Assembly: GCA_019420585.1 (NCBI GenBank)
Contig: JAHZGX010000021.1
Span: 1-64,000, forward strand
From: Prevotellaceae bacterium
GTDB lineage: Bacteria; Bacteroidota; Bacteroidia; Bacteroidales; Bacteroidaceae
Reading direction: 5' to 3'
Length of the DNA stretch: 64,000 nucleotides
In this document: positions 1 through 8,383 of the stretch, piece after piece
Layout: each line of letters opens with the position of its first letter
How positions within the stretch are numbered: position 1 is the stretch's first letter
Notes under the pieces: generated by a model
Told to the model about the DNA's origin: nothing
What the model saw: the letters and a program-made list of their open reading frames with translations, nothing else
Database searches by the model: none
Position numbers and translations under genes: made by a program

Positions 1-56
1 ACGTTTCAGGTGCGTGTGCCGCGAGGCGTGCAGGTTCGAGTCCTGTTCTGGGCACA
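1..56 (+). tRNA. tRNA-Leu(CAG), 5' truncated by window edge
   Basis: This is the 3' part of a class II tRNA. The T-arm is GCAGG / TTCGAGT / CCTGT (30-46) and the 3' acceptor strand is TCTGGGC (47-53). The long variable arm has a TGCC/GGC stem. The anticodon loop TTCAGGT follows the partial 5' stem ACGT, which pairs with GCGTG, and places CAG at the anticodon. A long variable arm with CAG means leucine. The 5' half lies left of the window. CCA is not fully encoded: the gene ends ACA. Confidence 0.85.
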
Positions 57-72
57 GGCTTTCAAAAGCCAC

Positions 73-119
73 ACAGTGGAGGATTGATGAACAATTTCAT
101 CAATCCTCCACTGTCTTTC
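73..119 (+). terminator. Strong intrinsic terminator after tRNA-Leu
   Basis: A perfect 18-bp inverted repeat (73-90 with 97-114) around a 6-nt loop is followed by a T-rich stretch. It lies 17 nt after the tRNA, so it probably ends the tRNA transcript. Confidence 0.8.
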
Positions 120-278
120 TGTCCTTTAGTACCAACAGATACTTTGTGGAGCCTGGTATTGACAATTATTCGCTGCCAACTGATTACAGACAACAAGAGA
201 AGTCAAGCATATCAAAATGAAAATGCCCGTTCCCCATAACGAGAATCCAAAATACTTTTCAGTTCCTCTGCTAAAACT

Positions 279-1469
279 TTATCTGTTTTCATCCGTATTA
301 CTATGCCAAGGCACACTTGTCCTCATTGCCAAAGCGATTGCTTCTCCAACTAATGCCATATTTGCCAACAAGTAGTGGTTAGTGTTCCATCCACGAACCG
401 TAGAACCAGCAATCTCCCCAGTCTTTAATAATCCGTTCCGGAAACCTGTATCGCCAAAGTATGTGGCAGCTCCAATCGCAAACGCTGTTCCTGAAGGGCT
501 TAGGTTGAATATAATTGGACCCGAATCAATGTCCATACCTAACCAACAGGTGCGGTCGTAATATTCTCGAATTCCGGCAAAGGGAGTACGTTGTATAAAA
601 TACTTCTTCAGTAGTTCATACTGCTCGTGCGCAAAGTCTTTATCCACGAAAGTCAAATAATAGCAAATTAAGGCAGAATAGGAACCTTTGATAGGCTCAG
701 ATAGTTCCCCGCCATTGTAATCCAAGAAAGATTTCAAGATGCCAGTTTCCTTGTCCGTCCATTCTTTCTTTGCCCTATGCAGCCATTCATTCAGTGTGTT
801 CTGGTATCGGTCATCACATTGCCACGTAAAATTACTCAAAGCAACTAAAGTCACCAACATATCTGGAACATATACAGCTTCATTTGGATAAGTTTGAAGG
901 TTCAAGTTAGGACTTTCCTTCATTCTCCTATTCAATGTGCCACATAGCCTATAATAGAGGTCGTCATATTTGTCATCTCCTCCAGCAGTTTTATAACCAC
1001 TAATCATCCAGGCAAGAATGCTCAAATACGACATGTGGCTCTTTTCGCTACCCCAACTTTCCAATGGGTCTTCACCCCATCTTGCAGCATCATATCCCCT
1101 CAGTTCTGGTGACATCACTATTTCTATAAGTTTGTCAATTTGTCCAACAGATTTTTCTCTTTCGTCTGGATATAGGATACTGATATTCACTAACGCTGCT
1201 GATAACATGGAACAGGAATACATTGCCCATTCTCCTTGAAACTGAGAGCCAATTCCTTCCGGCATTTCGTTGAGCACTTCCTTTGGTGATACCAAAAGTT
1301 TATTCGTAAGATACTTCCTCCTACGTAATATCTCAGTCTTTTCCCCTTCAAACGTTCCATGTCCCATGGTTGAAATGGTCACCCATAGACATTTCAAAAC
1401 AACAATGACTGCTATAACAGTAATTGTTTTCAGTATCATCCTATATGGTTTCTTTAGTCGTCTTGCCAT
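279..1469 (-). CDS. Hypothetical membrane-anchored protein, 396 aa
   Basis: I do not recognise a named family. A basic N-terminus is followed by one hydrophobic helix at about residues 11-33, which would anchor the protein in the inner membrane with the rest in the periplasm. The long remainder is rich in tryptophan and aromatic helices (segments around AARWGEDP, CWLGMDID and GWNTNHYLLANMA), which suggests an all-alpha barrel-like enzyme fold; that is inference. The left inverted repeat of an IS982-type remnant begins only about 10 nt upstream of the start codon, so the native promoter has been displaced or replaced. The reading frame is otherwise intact. Confidence 0.75.
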   Translation of the reverse strand: MARRLKKPYRMILKTITVIAVIVVLKCLWVTISTMGHGTFEGEKTEILRRRKYLTNKLLVSPKEVLNEMPEGIGSQFQGEWAMYSCSMLSAALVNISILYPDEREKSVGQIDKLIEIVMSPELRGYDAARWGEDPLESWGSEKSHMSYLSILAWMISGYKTAGGDDKYDDLYYRLCGTLNRRMKESPNLNLQTYPNEAVYVPDMLVTLVALSNFTWQCDDRYQNTLNEWLHRAKKEWTDKETGILKSFLDYNGGELSEPIKGSYSALICYYLTFVDKDFAHEQYELLKKYFIQRTPFAGIREYYDRTCWLGMDIDSGPIIFNLSPSGTAFAIGAATYFGDTGFRNGLLKTGEIAGSTVRGWNTNHYLLANMALVGEAIALAMRTSVPWHSNTDENR

Positions 1470-1479
1470 AATTATATTA

Positions 1480-2341
1480 ACGTGAGTTTGATGAATTATA
1501 ATCCCCTGTAAATTTGTTGATTAGCGAGAGTATTGTAACTTCATAATGCTCAAATACAAAGTATTACAAACAATAATCGCTATGCTCACCGAGGACAAAA
1601 TTACAGAATTATTTTGTATGGCTGATGACTTCTGCATTTTTTTTGACGCAATGATGGAAAAGTATACGCTGAAATCAAATGAATCGCGGCGTTATCACCG
1701 CGATTCAGCCATCTCAAAGTCAGAAATCATGTTGATTATGATATTGTTCCATGATTCTGGCTACCGCTGTCTGAAACATTTCTACCAAAAAGAAGTCTGC
1801 CAGCAATTGCGCCATCTCTTCCCCAAAGTTGTCTCGTACAACCGCTTCGTGGAACTTAAAAAAGAGGTGGCAGTACCTTCGGCTCTGTTCATGATTTGCA
1901 ACGAGAAAGGAGAATCGCAGAACTTCATGATTACTCCGGGTGATGTGGATGACAGGAAACCATTGGAGTATAAGGCGTTTGTCGAATTCATTTACGGAAA
2001 GTTGGTTGCAGACAAGGGCTATATCGGCAAGGACCTCTTCCAACGCCTGTTCGTTGATGGCATACAGCTTATCACAAGGCTCAAAAGCAATATGAAAGGG
2101 CCTTGATGAGCGTGTCGGACAAACTGCAGCTCAGGAAACGGGCCATTATAGAGACGGTAAACGATGAATTGAAGAACATCGCACATGTGGAGCATTCAAG
2201 ACACGGGAACTTTGACAATTTCATCGTAAACAGCCTTGGGGCTATTGCTGCTTATTGTATGTTTCCCAAGAAGCCGTGCATCAATGTACAACGAACATTA
2301 GACACACAACTTGACTTGTTTTGAATTCGTCGAACTCACGT
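1480..2341 (+). mobile_element. Decayed IS982-family element (copy 1)
   Basis: Both ends are present. The left end starts ACGTGAGTTTGATGAATTA at 1480. The right end is TGAATTCGTCGAACTCACGT, finishing at 2341, and is its imperfect inverted repeat. Between them lies one transposase gene with an internal deletion and a frameshift. I see no convincing target-site duplication. The element separates the membrane-anchored gene at 279-1469 from the truncated nucleotidyltransferase at 2372-2515. Confidence 0.8.
1546..2324 (+). pseudogene. IS982-family transposase, deleted and frameshifted
   Basis: Residues 1-115 match the N-terminal half of IS982-family transposases. The next segment (MITPGDVDDRKPLEYK onward) belongs to the C-terminal half. 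The stretch that should lie between them, with the first catalytic aspartate (DSTPL motif, still visible in the copy at 4339), is missing; the junction is near 1890. A second lesion near 2100 creates a premature stop, and the C-terminus (LRKRAIIETVNDELKN onward) continues in another frame from 2103 to 2324. The product cannot be an active DDE transposase. Confidence 0.85.
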
Positions 2342-2371
2342 TAATTATCGAAATTGTCGTTTACTTCCGCC

Positions 2372-2515
2372 TTAATTGAAAGAAACCACCAAATCCACAT
2401 CGCTGTCGTCATTGAAACGATTGGTAAGGATAGAACCGAACACAAATAACCTGCTTACTTTATGCTTCTTGCACAAAGCGACAATTTTCTGTATGTTGTT
2501 TTCTATCAGTTTCAT
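2372..2515 (-). pseudogene. Truncated MNT-type nucleotidyltransferase, 47 aa
   Basis: The translated start MKLIENNIQKIVALCKK leads into RLFVFGSILTNRF and a DSDVDLVV segment. This is the GSxxxxxxxxxSDxD nucleotidyltransferase signature of small MntA-like proteins, which normally run about 95-110 aa and often pair with a HEPN toxin as antitoxin. The frame stops right after DLVVSFN, about 30 bp from the IS982 remnant, so the C-terminal half is lost. A good TAnnTTTG promoter box survives at 2536-2543. No HEPN partner is visible. Confidence 0.75.
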
Positions 2516-2535
2516 AAACGGATTTACTTATAATG

Positions 2536-2543
2536 CAAAGATA
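2536..2543 (-). promoter_or_regulatory. Bacteroidales -7 box (TATCTTTG)
   Basis: TATCTTTG on the minus strand lies 21 nt upstream of the start codon of the truncated nucleotidyltransferase. It matches the TAnnTTTG consensus of the Bacteroidota primary sigma factor. Confidence 0.6.
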
Positions 2544-2597
2544 GCGAATTTATGATATTCTCATGTTTTTAATGAGAACTTTTTTCCCAACTCTCCC

Positions 2598-2624
2598 TAT
2601 AAAATGGATTGTTCTTGAGAAAAG
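2598..2624. repeat. 27-bp direct repeat, copy A (flanks ADP-ribosylglycohydrolase)
   Basis: The sequence starts TATAAAATGGA and contains TTCTTGA. It matches 24 of 27 positions in copy B at 3592-3618, in the same orientation. The two copies bracket the gene at 2630-3565 almost exactly, as though gene plus repeat formed a cassette-like unit. Confidence 0.6.
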
Positions 2625-2629
2625 AACTC

Positions 2630-3565
2630 TTATCCGTTAAGGTCTAAGATAGCATTTATATATATTTCCTCCATTATTTGCTTGTTTAACAGATTTTTCA
2701 CATAGTACTGGGGAATGTTTGAAAAACCGTATTTCGCTCCCAATAAAGCGCAGGCAACTGCCGCATTGGTATCTGCATCACCACCAAAATTGACTACGGA
2801 CAGCAAGCCGTCCTTGAACGAACTACAATGCCATAAACTCCATAATGCCACGGCCATAGTCTTTAAAGTATAGCCCATCGCTTCATCATCTACTGAAAGG
2901 ACTACTGGATTGTCATTTGTTGCCAACTCTACATATTCCCTAATGCGACTGTCATATCTGTCTGCAATATCCCTTAAAGTGGATATATCCAACTGAATAT
3001 CTTTAAAAATAAGATTCTGAATGAGTTTTACGATAAGCACGCAAGAACCGACACAGCGCATGTCGGGATGTGTCAGACGACAGATGTTGGCAATTTCATC
3101 TTCCTCTATTATGGGAGAAGTAGCGACTATTGAAGTTCTCATCAGTCCTCCATTGGCTGCGCTTCTGCATTTGTTCAGTCTCCATACAATATCTGCGGCC
3201 TTGATAGGATCTTTGGTGTAATCGCCTATGGAAAGCACATTGAATGTATGCCTGCCTATTCCCGTTGGAGAACCATGAAACCATTCCTTGAAATTATGTG
3301 CAATCTTGTCTAAATCGAAATGATTGCCATGTCTTGCTTGAGCTATGCAAATCATCATATCGGTATCATCAGTCCAACTACCTTTTTTCCAACGCATGCG
3401 GTGTACATCTTGCATAATTTGGTCATATCGCTTCAATCCATCAGGGTAGTATTCCCTCACTGCATCCTGCGACATAAATTCCGTACCTAAACCCAACGCA
3501 TCGCCAATGGCTTGGCCATAGATGCAACCTTTTATTCTGTCTTTTATCGTTTCTGATAGAATCAT
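2630..3565 (-). CDS. ADP-ribosylglycohydrolase (DraG/ARH family)
   Basis: The predicted 311-aa cytosolic hydrolase would remove ADP-ribose from modified protein or nucleic acid. Family hallmarks are visible: the N-terminal GCIYGQAIGDALG motif, the metal-binding WTDDTDMM motif at about residues 64-71, and the C-terminal GGDADTNAAV motif that supplies the second set of magnesium-binding aspartates. Length is normal for the family and all key residues are present. It stands alone between two direct repeats and between IS remnants, with no ADP-ribosyltransferase visible nearby. That leaves open a role in reversing phage- or toxin-derived ADP-ribosylation or in general metabolism. Confidence 0.9.
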   Translation of the reverse strand: MILSETIKDRIKGCIYGQAIGDALGLGTEFMSQDAVREYYPDGLKRYDQIMQDVHRMRWKKGSWTDDTDMMICIAQARHGNHFDLDKIAHNFKEWFHGSPTGIGRHTFNVLSIGDYTKDPIKAADIVWRLNKCRSAANGGLMRTSIVATSPIIEEDEIANICRLTHPDMRCVGSCVLIVKLIQNLIFKDIQLDISTLRDIADRYDSRIREYVELATNDNPVVLSVDDEAMGYTLKTMAVALWSLWHCSSFKDGLLSVVNFGGDADTNAAVACALLGAKYGFSNIPQYYVKNLLNKQIMEEIYINAILDLNG

Positions 3566-3591
3566 AATTTGGTATTTTTCTTGTTATGACA

Positions 3592-3618
3592 TATAAAATG
3601 GACTATTCTTGAAAAAAG
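3592..3618. repeat. 27-bp direct repeat, copy B
   Basis: Partner of the repeat at 2598-2624 (24/27 identical, same orientation). It lies just upstream of the ADP-ribosylglycohydrolase start codon and may include its promoter region. Confidence 0.6.
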
Positions 3619-3654
3619 TGCTTGTTTATTTTATATTCTCATTCGAGCGTTTCT

Positions 3655-4302
3655 CTATGGCTTCGCTTTAAAGCCGAATGCATCTCCTTTTACGGGTCTT
3701 ATATTTATAGTCCACAACGTATCAACTATACGGAAATCATCTGCTCCATCAGTATATCTTATCCTGATTTTCCCCTTTTTGTTGGTAGGTTCTGCAACAT
3801 CTCGTCCCATATCAAAGATGCCGTAAAAATCTGTAGAATAAGTAAACACTGGCTCTATCAGGTATTTCCATTCTCCATTTTCATACGTAAAGATATTGTA
3901 ACAATCCCAGGTGCCAGCAATATTCTCTCTACGTAAGCCAAACTCGTCTGTACCGTTTTTGTCCAAATCTCCTTCGTATATCATTCTCGCGCTAAAGGTG
4001 GAAAGAATAACAAGTGGTTTAAGTTTGTTCTTGGTATCTCTGACTTGCCATTTCCAATCCATGCGGTCGCTTTTAATATCGGTCGGCTCTGAAATTAAGG
4101 TGTCAATACCATGTCCGCTGAAATTGCCAACTATGGTGTCACGGTATTCAGTCAGGTCTGTTGGTATGAAAGTGTCCGTTTCAAAACTATCTGAACTGCC
4201 GGATTCGACCAAGTTGTCCATTGGTTTATTTGCTGCTTGAGGCTTAGAAACGCAAGCCGACAAAATTACTGTTGTAATAAAAAAAATAAGTATGATTCTC
4301 AT
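3655..4302 (-). CDS. Lipoprotein with an FG-GAP-like calcium loop, 215 aa
   Basis: The N-terminus is a lipoprotein signal peptide: a hydrophobic stretch followed by the lipobox LSAC, with the cysteine at about residue 16. The mature part contains GDLDKNGTDEFGL (about residue 113), which resembles the Asp-rich Ca-binding loops of FG-GAP/VCBS propeller repeats. Such proteins usually sit in the outer membrane or periplasm of Bacteroidota. I recognise no specific function. The gene lies between the ADP-ribosylglycohydrolase and the second IS982 remnant, whose left end begins about 35 bp upstream of the start codon. Confidence 0.75.
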   Translation of the reverse strand: MRIILIFFITTVILSACVSKPQAANKPMDNLVESGSSDSFETDTFIPTDLTEYRDTIVGNFSGHGIDTLISEPTDIKSDRMDWKWQVRDTKNKLKPLVILSTFSARMIYEGDLDKNGTDEFGLRRENIAGTWDCYNIFTYENGEWKYLIEPVFTYSTDFYGIFDMGRDVAEPTNKKGKIRIRYTDGADDFRIVDTLWTINIRPVKGDAFGFKAKP

Positions 4303-4338
4303 CTGTTATTTCTTTAAAGTTAGAAGTTCTCCATTTTA

Positions 4339-4838
4339 ACGTGAGTTCAACGAATTATAATCTCCTGTAAATTTGGCAATTAGGAAAGTATTGTAACTTC
4401 ATAATGCTCAATTACAAAGTATTACAAACAATAATCGCTATGCTCACCGAGGACAAAGTTACAGAATTATTTTGTATGGCTGATGACTTCTGCATTTTTT
4501 TTGACGCAATGGTGGAAAAATACACGCTGAAATCAAATGAATCGCGGCGTTATCACCGCGATTCAGCCATGTCAAAATCAGAAATCATGTTGATTATGAT
4601 ATTGTTCCATGATTCTGGCTACCGCTGTCTGAAACATTTCTATCTGGAAAAAGTCTGCAAGCAACTTCGCCATCTCTTCCCCAAAGTTGTCTTGCACAAC
4701 CGTTTCGTGGAACTTGAAAAAAAGGTGGCAGTACCTTTGGCTCTGTTCGTCAAGAAAGTGTTGCTCTGGGAAATATATAGATATAAGTTTCGTGGACAGC
4801 ACTCCCCTGCGGGTATGCAGGAACTCAAAGGACGACTA
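4339..4838 (+). mobile_element. Left-end remnant of the same IS982-family element (copy 2)
   Basis: The left terminal repeat ACGTGAGTTCAACGAATTA starts at 4339, and the next 400 bp are nearly identical to copy 1 at 1480. IS-derived coding sequence can be followed to about 4838 and then stops. I find no right inverted repeat, so this copy has lost its 3' half. It has the same orientation as copy 1, about 2.9 kb away. Confidence 0.8.
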
Positions 4839-4850
4839 ATTATTATTTGA
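4404..4850 (+). pseudogene. IS982-family transposase fragment, frameshifted
   Basis: Residues 1-116 are the conserved N-terminal half of the transposase. After the segment LALFVKKVLL (about 4770) the frame is shifted. In the next frame the sequence reads ISFVDSTPLRVCRN, which contains the first catalytic Asp of the DDE triad. Copy 1 lost exactly this portion, so the two remnants decayed independently. Everything beyond DSTPL is missing. Confidence 0.85.
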
Positions 4851-5041
4851 ACTGAATAATATACTCACTTCCCTATATTGAAATAAGTAGAGTGAAATAA
4901 TAAAAATACCTAAAAAATGCTCTTGTTGAGATGCCAAGTCTCTACTTTCTGTTTCACTGTTTCATAAATCATTAAATTATTATATAGTTTGACTGTCATC
5001 GTCTAGAAGAGGTATAGAGTTGGATTTTATGGCAACTTGTA

Positions 5042-5692
5042 TTATTCTATCTCAACTCTTTCTCCAAGAAATTTAGGGCCCTTTCCCATTGCTATATCTA
5101 AGAACAACTTTACTCTAGATAAAGATTCTCTGAATATGGCTATCTTCAGTTTTTTCCTTAACAGCTCTACATCTTTAGCATTAAAGGCTACTGCATCAAT
5201 CCCATAATGTTGGGCTAAATAAACAGCTCTTTCATTATGAAATTCTTGTGAGATAATGGTTATGCTCTCTTGGGCAAAGATTTCCTTACTCCTGACTACG
5301 GAATCCAAAGTCCTAAAACCTGCATAATCCAATATGATGGCTCTTTCTGGCACTCCTTGTTTCATCAATGCTTCCTTCATCCAAGTAGGCTCATCATAAT
5401 CTTCTTTATGGTTATCACCACTAACCAAAATATATGAAATTCTGCCTGACTTATACAAAGTTACTGCCGCATCTATTCTATAGTCAAAGTAACGGTTATG
5501 TCCTCCATAAGGAGTGATTGGAGCTGTACCAAGCAATAGACCTACCTTATTATAAGGAATATCCTCTACATTATCATATATATACTCTGCTACTGAATAC
5601 TTCACTACAGAATAACAAGTTATGACTGTAATCACTCCTGCCAATAATAGAAGCAGGCATGTAATGATTGTTCTTTTTATGTATTTCTTCAT
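5042..5692 (-). CDS. YdcF/SanA-like membrane protein (DUF218)
   Basis: The 216-aa protein has an N-terminal membrane helix (about residues 6-29) and a Rossmann-like DUF218 domain. Family features include LLLGTAP near the start of the domain, RIDAAVTLYKSGRISYILVS, and the late segment SITIISQEFHNERAVYLA. The E. coli relative SanA affects vancomycin exclusion at high temperature, probably through envelope biogenesis; the biochemical reaction is not established. I chose the start at 5692, where MKKYIKR gives a normal signal-anchor N-terminus. An upstream in-frame ATG at 5803 would add a second hydrophobic stretch not typical of the family. Confidence 0.85.
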   Translation of the reverse strand: MKKYIKRTIITCLLLLLAGVITVITCYSVVKYSVAEYIYDNVEDIPYNKVGLLLGTAPITPYGGHNRYFDYRIDAAVTLYKSGRISYILVSGDNHKEDYDEPTWMKEALMKQGVPERAIILDYAGFRTLDSVVRSKEIFAQESITIISQEFHNERAVYLAQHYGIDAVAFNAKDVELLRKKLKIAIFRESLSRVKLFLDIAMGKGPKFLGERVEIE

Positions 5693-5844
5693 GTTAAAAC
5701 TAATTCTAATCACTTTAATTTTATGCTTGATTAAATATTGATTGAATATTATAGTCCAGAAGAGGTGTGTTATTGAAATTATCATCACTCTCCAATCAAT
5801 CAATTACTATAAATTATTGAAAATCGACTATTTGAATATCCATA

Positions 5845-6243
5845 TCACTCTTCATCCAATTCAATTTTAACTTGATCCATTAAATTCAATTCATGCAAAA
5901 TCTCATTGCACCTCTCATCTGTGAGTATGCCATGCAAAAATGCTATTATGCCTTGCTTTGTGTACATTGTGTATGATTTATAGTAGCATCTATTACTAAA
6001 GTCAAATCTTGTATTTCCATGCCCCATCACATACAGATTAGTAGCTGATTGAGATACCAAATCAACAAAAGTCATAGGCTTTAAATTAGGTTCAAATGTC
6101 ACTTTCAAATCATCTACACTTGTATCTCTCGTATAAGTATGAAAGGAATTAAACTTTTCATTTTCATTATTAGGATAGTATGGTATTACCCTACCATAAA
6201 ATCTACAAAAAGTAGATAGTTTCCAGATTACTACAGGTTTCAT
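5845..6243 (-). CDS. Hypothetical protein, 132 aa
   Basis: This is an unrecognised soluble protein. It is the last gene of a compact minus-strand operon that starts at 8110, and only 9 nt separate it from the retropepsin-like gene upstream. It contains an aromatic-rich N-terminal half (ICKLSTFCRFYGRVIPY-like) and an acidic C-terminus. The tight spacing suggests its job is tied to the protease-like and WG-repeat proteins. Confidence 0.65.
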   Translation of the reverse strand: MKPVVIWKLSTFCRFYGRVIPYYPNNENEKFNSFHTYTRDTSVDDLKVTFEPNLKPMTFVDLVSQSATNLYVMGHGNTRFDFSNRCYYKSYTMYTKQGIIAFLHGILTDERCNEILHELNLMDQVKIELDEE

Positions 6244-6252
6244 AACGTCATC

Positions 6253-6678
6253 TCATTTGTCAGTTACATATAACTTTTGTTCTTTTAAATCAATTTTCCA
6301 TCCATTATTGACAAGGAAAGGCATACCAAGCACTCCATGTACCTGTATTCCAGACTTATCATATATATGCTTCATACCCTTGTATTCCTCTAAGGCAGAG
6401 AACACTCCAGAATATTCTTTTCCTTCCAACTGAAAGGTTATTCCCATATATTGGGTCTTACGCTCCTCTCCCTCAAAACCTATTAAAGAGCCATTGCCCT
6501 CAAGTTCAATGAAAGACTTGGTAAAGTGCTTACATACAAACTTGTATATGATATTAATAGTAGCCCCTGTGTCTATCAGGAAGCAGAGATTTCCTTTGCT
6601 ACCTTCATCAGTAGTCAGTTCAATATAGACCAGTGGCAAGCCTGCCTTGGTTATGCTCCAATGTAAGTCTTGTTCCAT
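6253..6678 (-). CDS. Retropepsin-like aspartic protease, 141 aa
   Basis: The signature LCFLIDTGATINIIY (about residues 30-44) is the hydrophobic-hydrophobic-DTGA(T/S) active-site loop of single-domain, clan AA aspartic proteases. A second conserved element, GVLGMPFLVNNGWKIDL near the C-terminus, matches the hydrophobic-GxxF/L flap-side motif of bacterial retropepsin-like proteins. At 141 aa it would act as a homodimer like retroviral protease. It lacks a signal peptide, so it probably works in the cytosol, which is less common than the periplasmic bacterial members. It starts 1 nt after the WG-repeat gene ends, so the two are probably translationally coupled. Confidence 0.8.
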   Translation of the reverse strand: MEQDLHWSITKAGLPLVYIELTTDEGSKGNLCFLIDTGATINIIYKFVCKHFTKSFIELEGNGSLIGFEGEERKTQYMGITFQLEGKEYSGVFSALEEYKGMKHIYDKSGIQVHGVLGMPFLVNNGWKIDLKEQKLYVTDK

Positions 6679-6679
6679 A

Positions 6680-7471
6680 TTATTCTATATCCGTTCTTTG
6701 GGTTAAATTGCTTATGTCAAACTTGATACTCTTGTTATCTTTCACCGCATAAACCACATTTCCATTACTTCTAATAGGTGATATATTATCATAGATAGCG
6801 GGAAGTATCTCATTCCCCTGTGTATCTATAAGCCCCCACCTCTTTGTCACAACATCATCAGTCTTTTCTTCTATGATAACCCTGAGTAGTCCATATTCAA
6901 CTCCGCTAATCCATCTGTATTGAATAGGAGTAATCCGTTTGCCTGTGGGAGTGATTAAACCTTTAAGGAGTTTCTTACGGGCTATCAAGATATTCTTATA
7001 GAAATTGAAGTTGTCATACTCTCCAAAAGGCACTGTTATCCTCTTAGTCAGAATTTCTATAATGCCTTTCTGATATTCAGAGTTCATCACTATGGCATGT
7101 TGAGTATCAACAAGTGATATACTTCGGTACTCACCCATCAGCATTTCAAGTCCATCAGTATTCAGTACACCACACTTGTTGTCTTTACATACTACAATCA
7201 GAGATTTAGGAGTTGTGAAATCTCCAATAAAGCTGTCATATTTAGGTGGTATTACTATTTCAGCAAAGCTATTGATAAAGCCTATCTTATCATTCTGTAT
7301 AACAGGACACAGATATTTATCACAAGCGCAAATCAAGTCTCTGGTGAGATAGAGAGAGATTCCTTTGGCTCTAAGTCTCTTGACATCTTCATCCCCGCAT
7401 ATATATGGAGTAATACTTGTCATCCCATATTTCCCCTTTATCCTCTTTGTTCCATTATTGTAAGGCTTCAT
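6680..7471 (-). CDS. WG-repeat protein, 263 aa
   Basis: The protein is built from about five or six degenerate WG (KWG) repeats of roughly 35-40 aa covering residues 55-263. Examples are NDKIGFINSFAEIVIPPKYD, NKCGVLNTDGLEML, and the best copy, KRWGLIDTQGNEILPAIYD. WG repeats form beta-hairpin solenoids that bind other proteins. There is no signal peptide. It sits between an unrecognised 204-aa protein and the retropepsin-like protease, so it may act as a substrate-binding or scaffold partner; that is inference. Confidence 0.8.
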   Translation of the reverse strand: MKPYNNGTKRIKGKYGMTSITPYICGDEDVKRLRAKGISLYLTRDLICACDKYLCPVIQNDKIGFINSFAEIVIPPKYDSFIGDFTTPKSLIVVCKDNKCGVLNTDGLEMLMGEYRSISLVDTQHAIVMNSEYQKGIIEILTKRITVPFGEYDNFNFYKNILIARKKLLKGLITPTGKRITPIQYRWISGVEYGLLRVIIEEKTDDVVTKRWGLIDTQGNEILPAIYDNISPIRSNGNVVYAVKDNKSIKFDISNLTQRTDIE

Positions 7472-7495
7472 ATAATCATTATTTGTTACTTAATA

Positions 7496-8110
7496 TTATT
7501 CTAATAATACTCCTTTGAATTGCTGTTTCCAATTAGAGCCATTCATTTTAATCATTAAACAGCGAGCCATCCAATTTTTATAATAGCAGTACCAACTCTT
7601 AATAAACAAGTTGTTGAAAGAATTAATTTTTACAGCAGGATTAACCAATATAGTATAGTATGTGTAAATAGCTATTCCCATTGACACAGTAATAGGATTT
7701 AAAGATTCCATCTGTTCATCTATTACTAAAACATCTGGTAGTTTTTTTAATTGGGAGTGCATGGCAAGCATACTTATTTGCTGACTTAATAAAGTTATAT
7801 CTGTTGAGTTATACAGCCATTTCATTGCAGGATTTGTTTGATTTGCAAGATTAGCTTTGTATGAATTGATATGGTCTTTTATTAATAGTATAAAATGACT
7901 GTCAGGGGTCTCATTTGGAAGACTGTCTGAGCATAATTTCTCCTTACTCTTTAAGCACCAATAAGCATGTTGAGATTGAATTTCAGCTAATTCCGGCATA
8001 TCAGATACCTCATCATAGGTTGGCTCATATACATTATTGCACTCCTTGAAGGAGGACTCAAAGTAATATTCATCCACTAAAACATCATCTAATTCATCTA
8101 TTGTTCTCAT
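7496..8110 (-). CDS. Hypothetical protein, 204 aa
   Basis: Unrecognised. The N-terminus is acidic (MRTIDELDDVLVDEYYFE) and the C-terminal half is helical and aromatic (FIKSWYCYYKNWMARC). No signal peptide or clear transmembrane helix is present. The ATG at 8110 is preferred over 8140 because it overlaps the stop codon of a short upstream frame (ATGA). It leads an operon with the WG-repeat and retropepsin-like genes. Confidence 0.65.
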   Translation of the reverse strand: MRTIDELDDVLVDEYYFESSFKECNNVYEPTYDEVSDMPELAEIQSQHAYWCLKSKEKLCSDSLPNETPDSHFILLIKDHINSYKANLANQTNPAMKWLYNSTDITLLSQQISMLAMHSQLKKLPDVLVIDEQMESLNPITVSMGIAIYTYYTILVNPAVKINSFNNLFIKSWYCYYKNWMARCLMIKMNGSNWKQQFKGVLLE

Positions 8111-8322
8111 AATATTACTCTTTTTGTAGCCATACCACAAAAAGAAAGGTGCAGGCTCAACCCGTTGCTATTCTGAGGTATCGCCAAACACCTATATCCA
8201 TACAACAAGGAAGCCCACACCTTATGGTGCAAGCATTCACTCTCCTGCTGCTGATGGATAATTCTTCTAATTTGGCGATTTTCAGAATACATCAAGCAAG
8301 AAGCAAACACTTCTTTTTCCAA
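8107..8322 (-). CDS. Possible small ORF in the operon leader
   Basis: A 71-aa frame, which would start at TTG or at an internal ATG giving 61 aa, ends with an ATGA overlap onto the 204-aa gene. It lies downstream of a good promoter box. The composition (many Leu, Cys and Gln) does not look clearly protein-like and I recognise nothing, so it may be untranslated leader. Confidence 0.25.
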   Translation of the reverse strand: MEKEVFASCLMYSENRQIRRIIHQQQESECLHHKVWASLLYGYRCLAIPQNSNGLSLHLSFCGMATKRVIL

Positions 8323-8375
8323 TATGTCTTGTTAAACTTCTATTTCATTAACCGTTACTTTAATTGTTCATGCCA

Positions 8376-8383
8376 CAAATGTA
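8376..8383 (-). promoter_or_regulatory. Bacteroidales -7 box (TACATTTG)
   Basis: TACATTTG on the minus strand fits the TAnnTTTG consensus and points into the operon 8110-5845. It implies a leader of about 260 nt before the 204-aa gene. Confidence 0.5.

Noticed and set aside
14..220. 68-aa frame starting in the tRNA-Leu gene
   Set aside because: It runs through the tRNA and its terminator hairpin, so it is not a gene.
4860..5040. Right terminal repeat of the second IS982 copy
   Set aside because: No sequence resembling CTCACGT with the adjoining repeat occurs; the copy is truncated.
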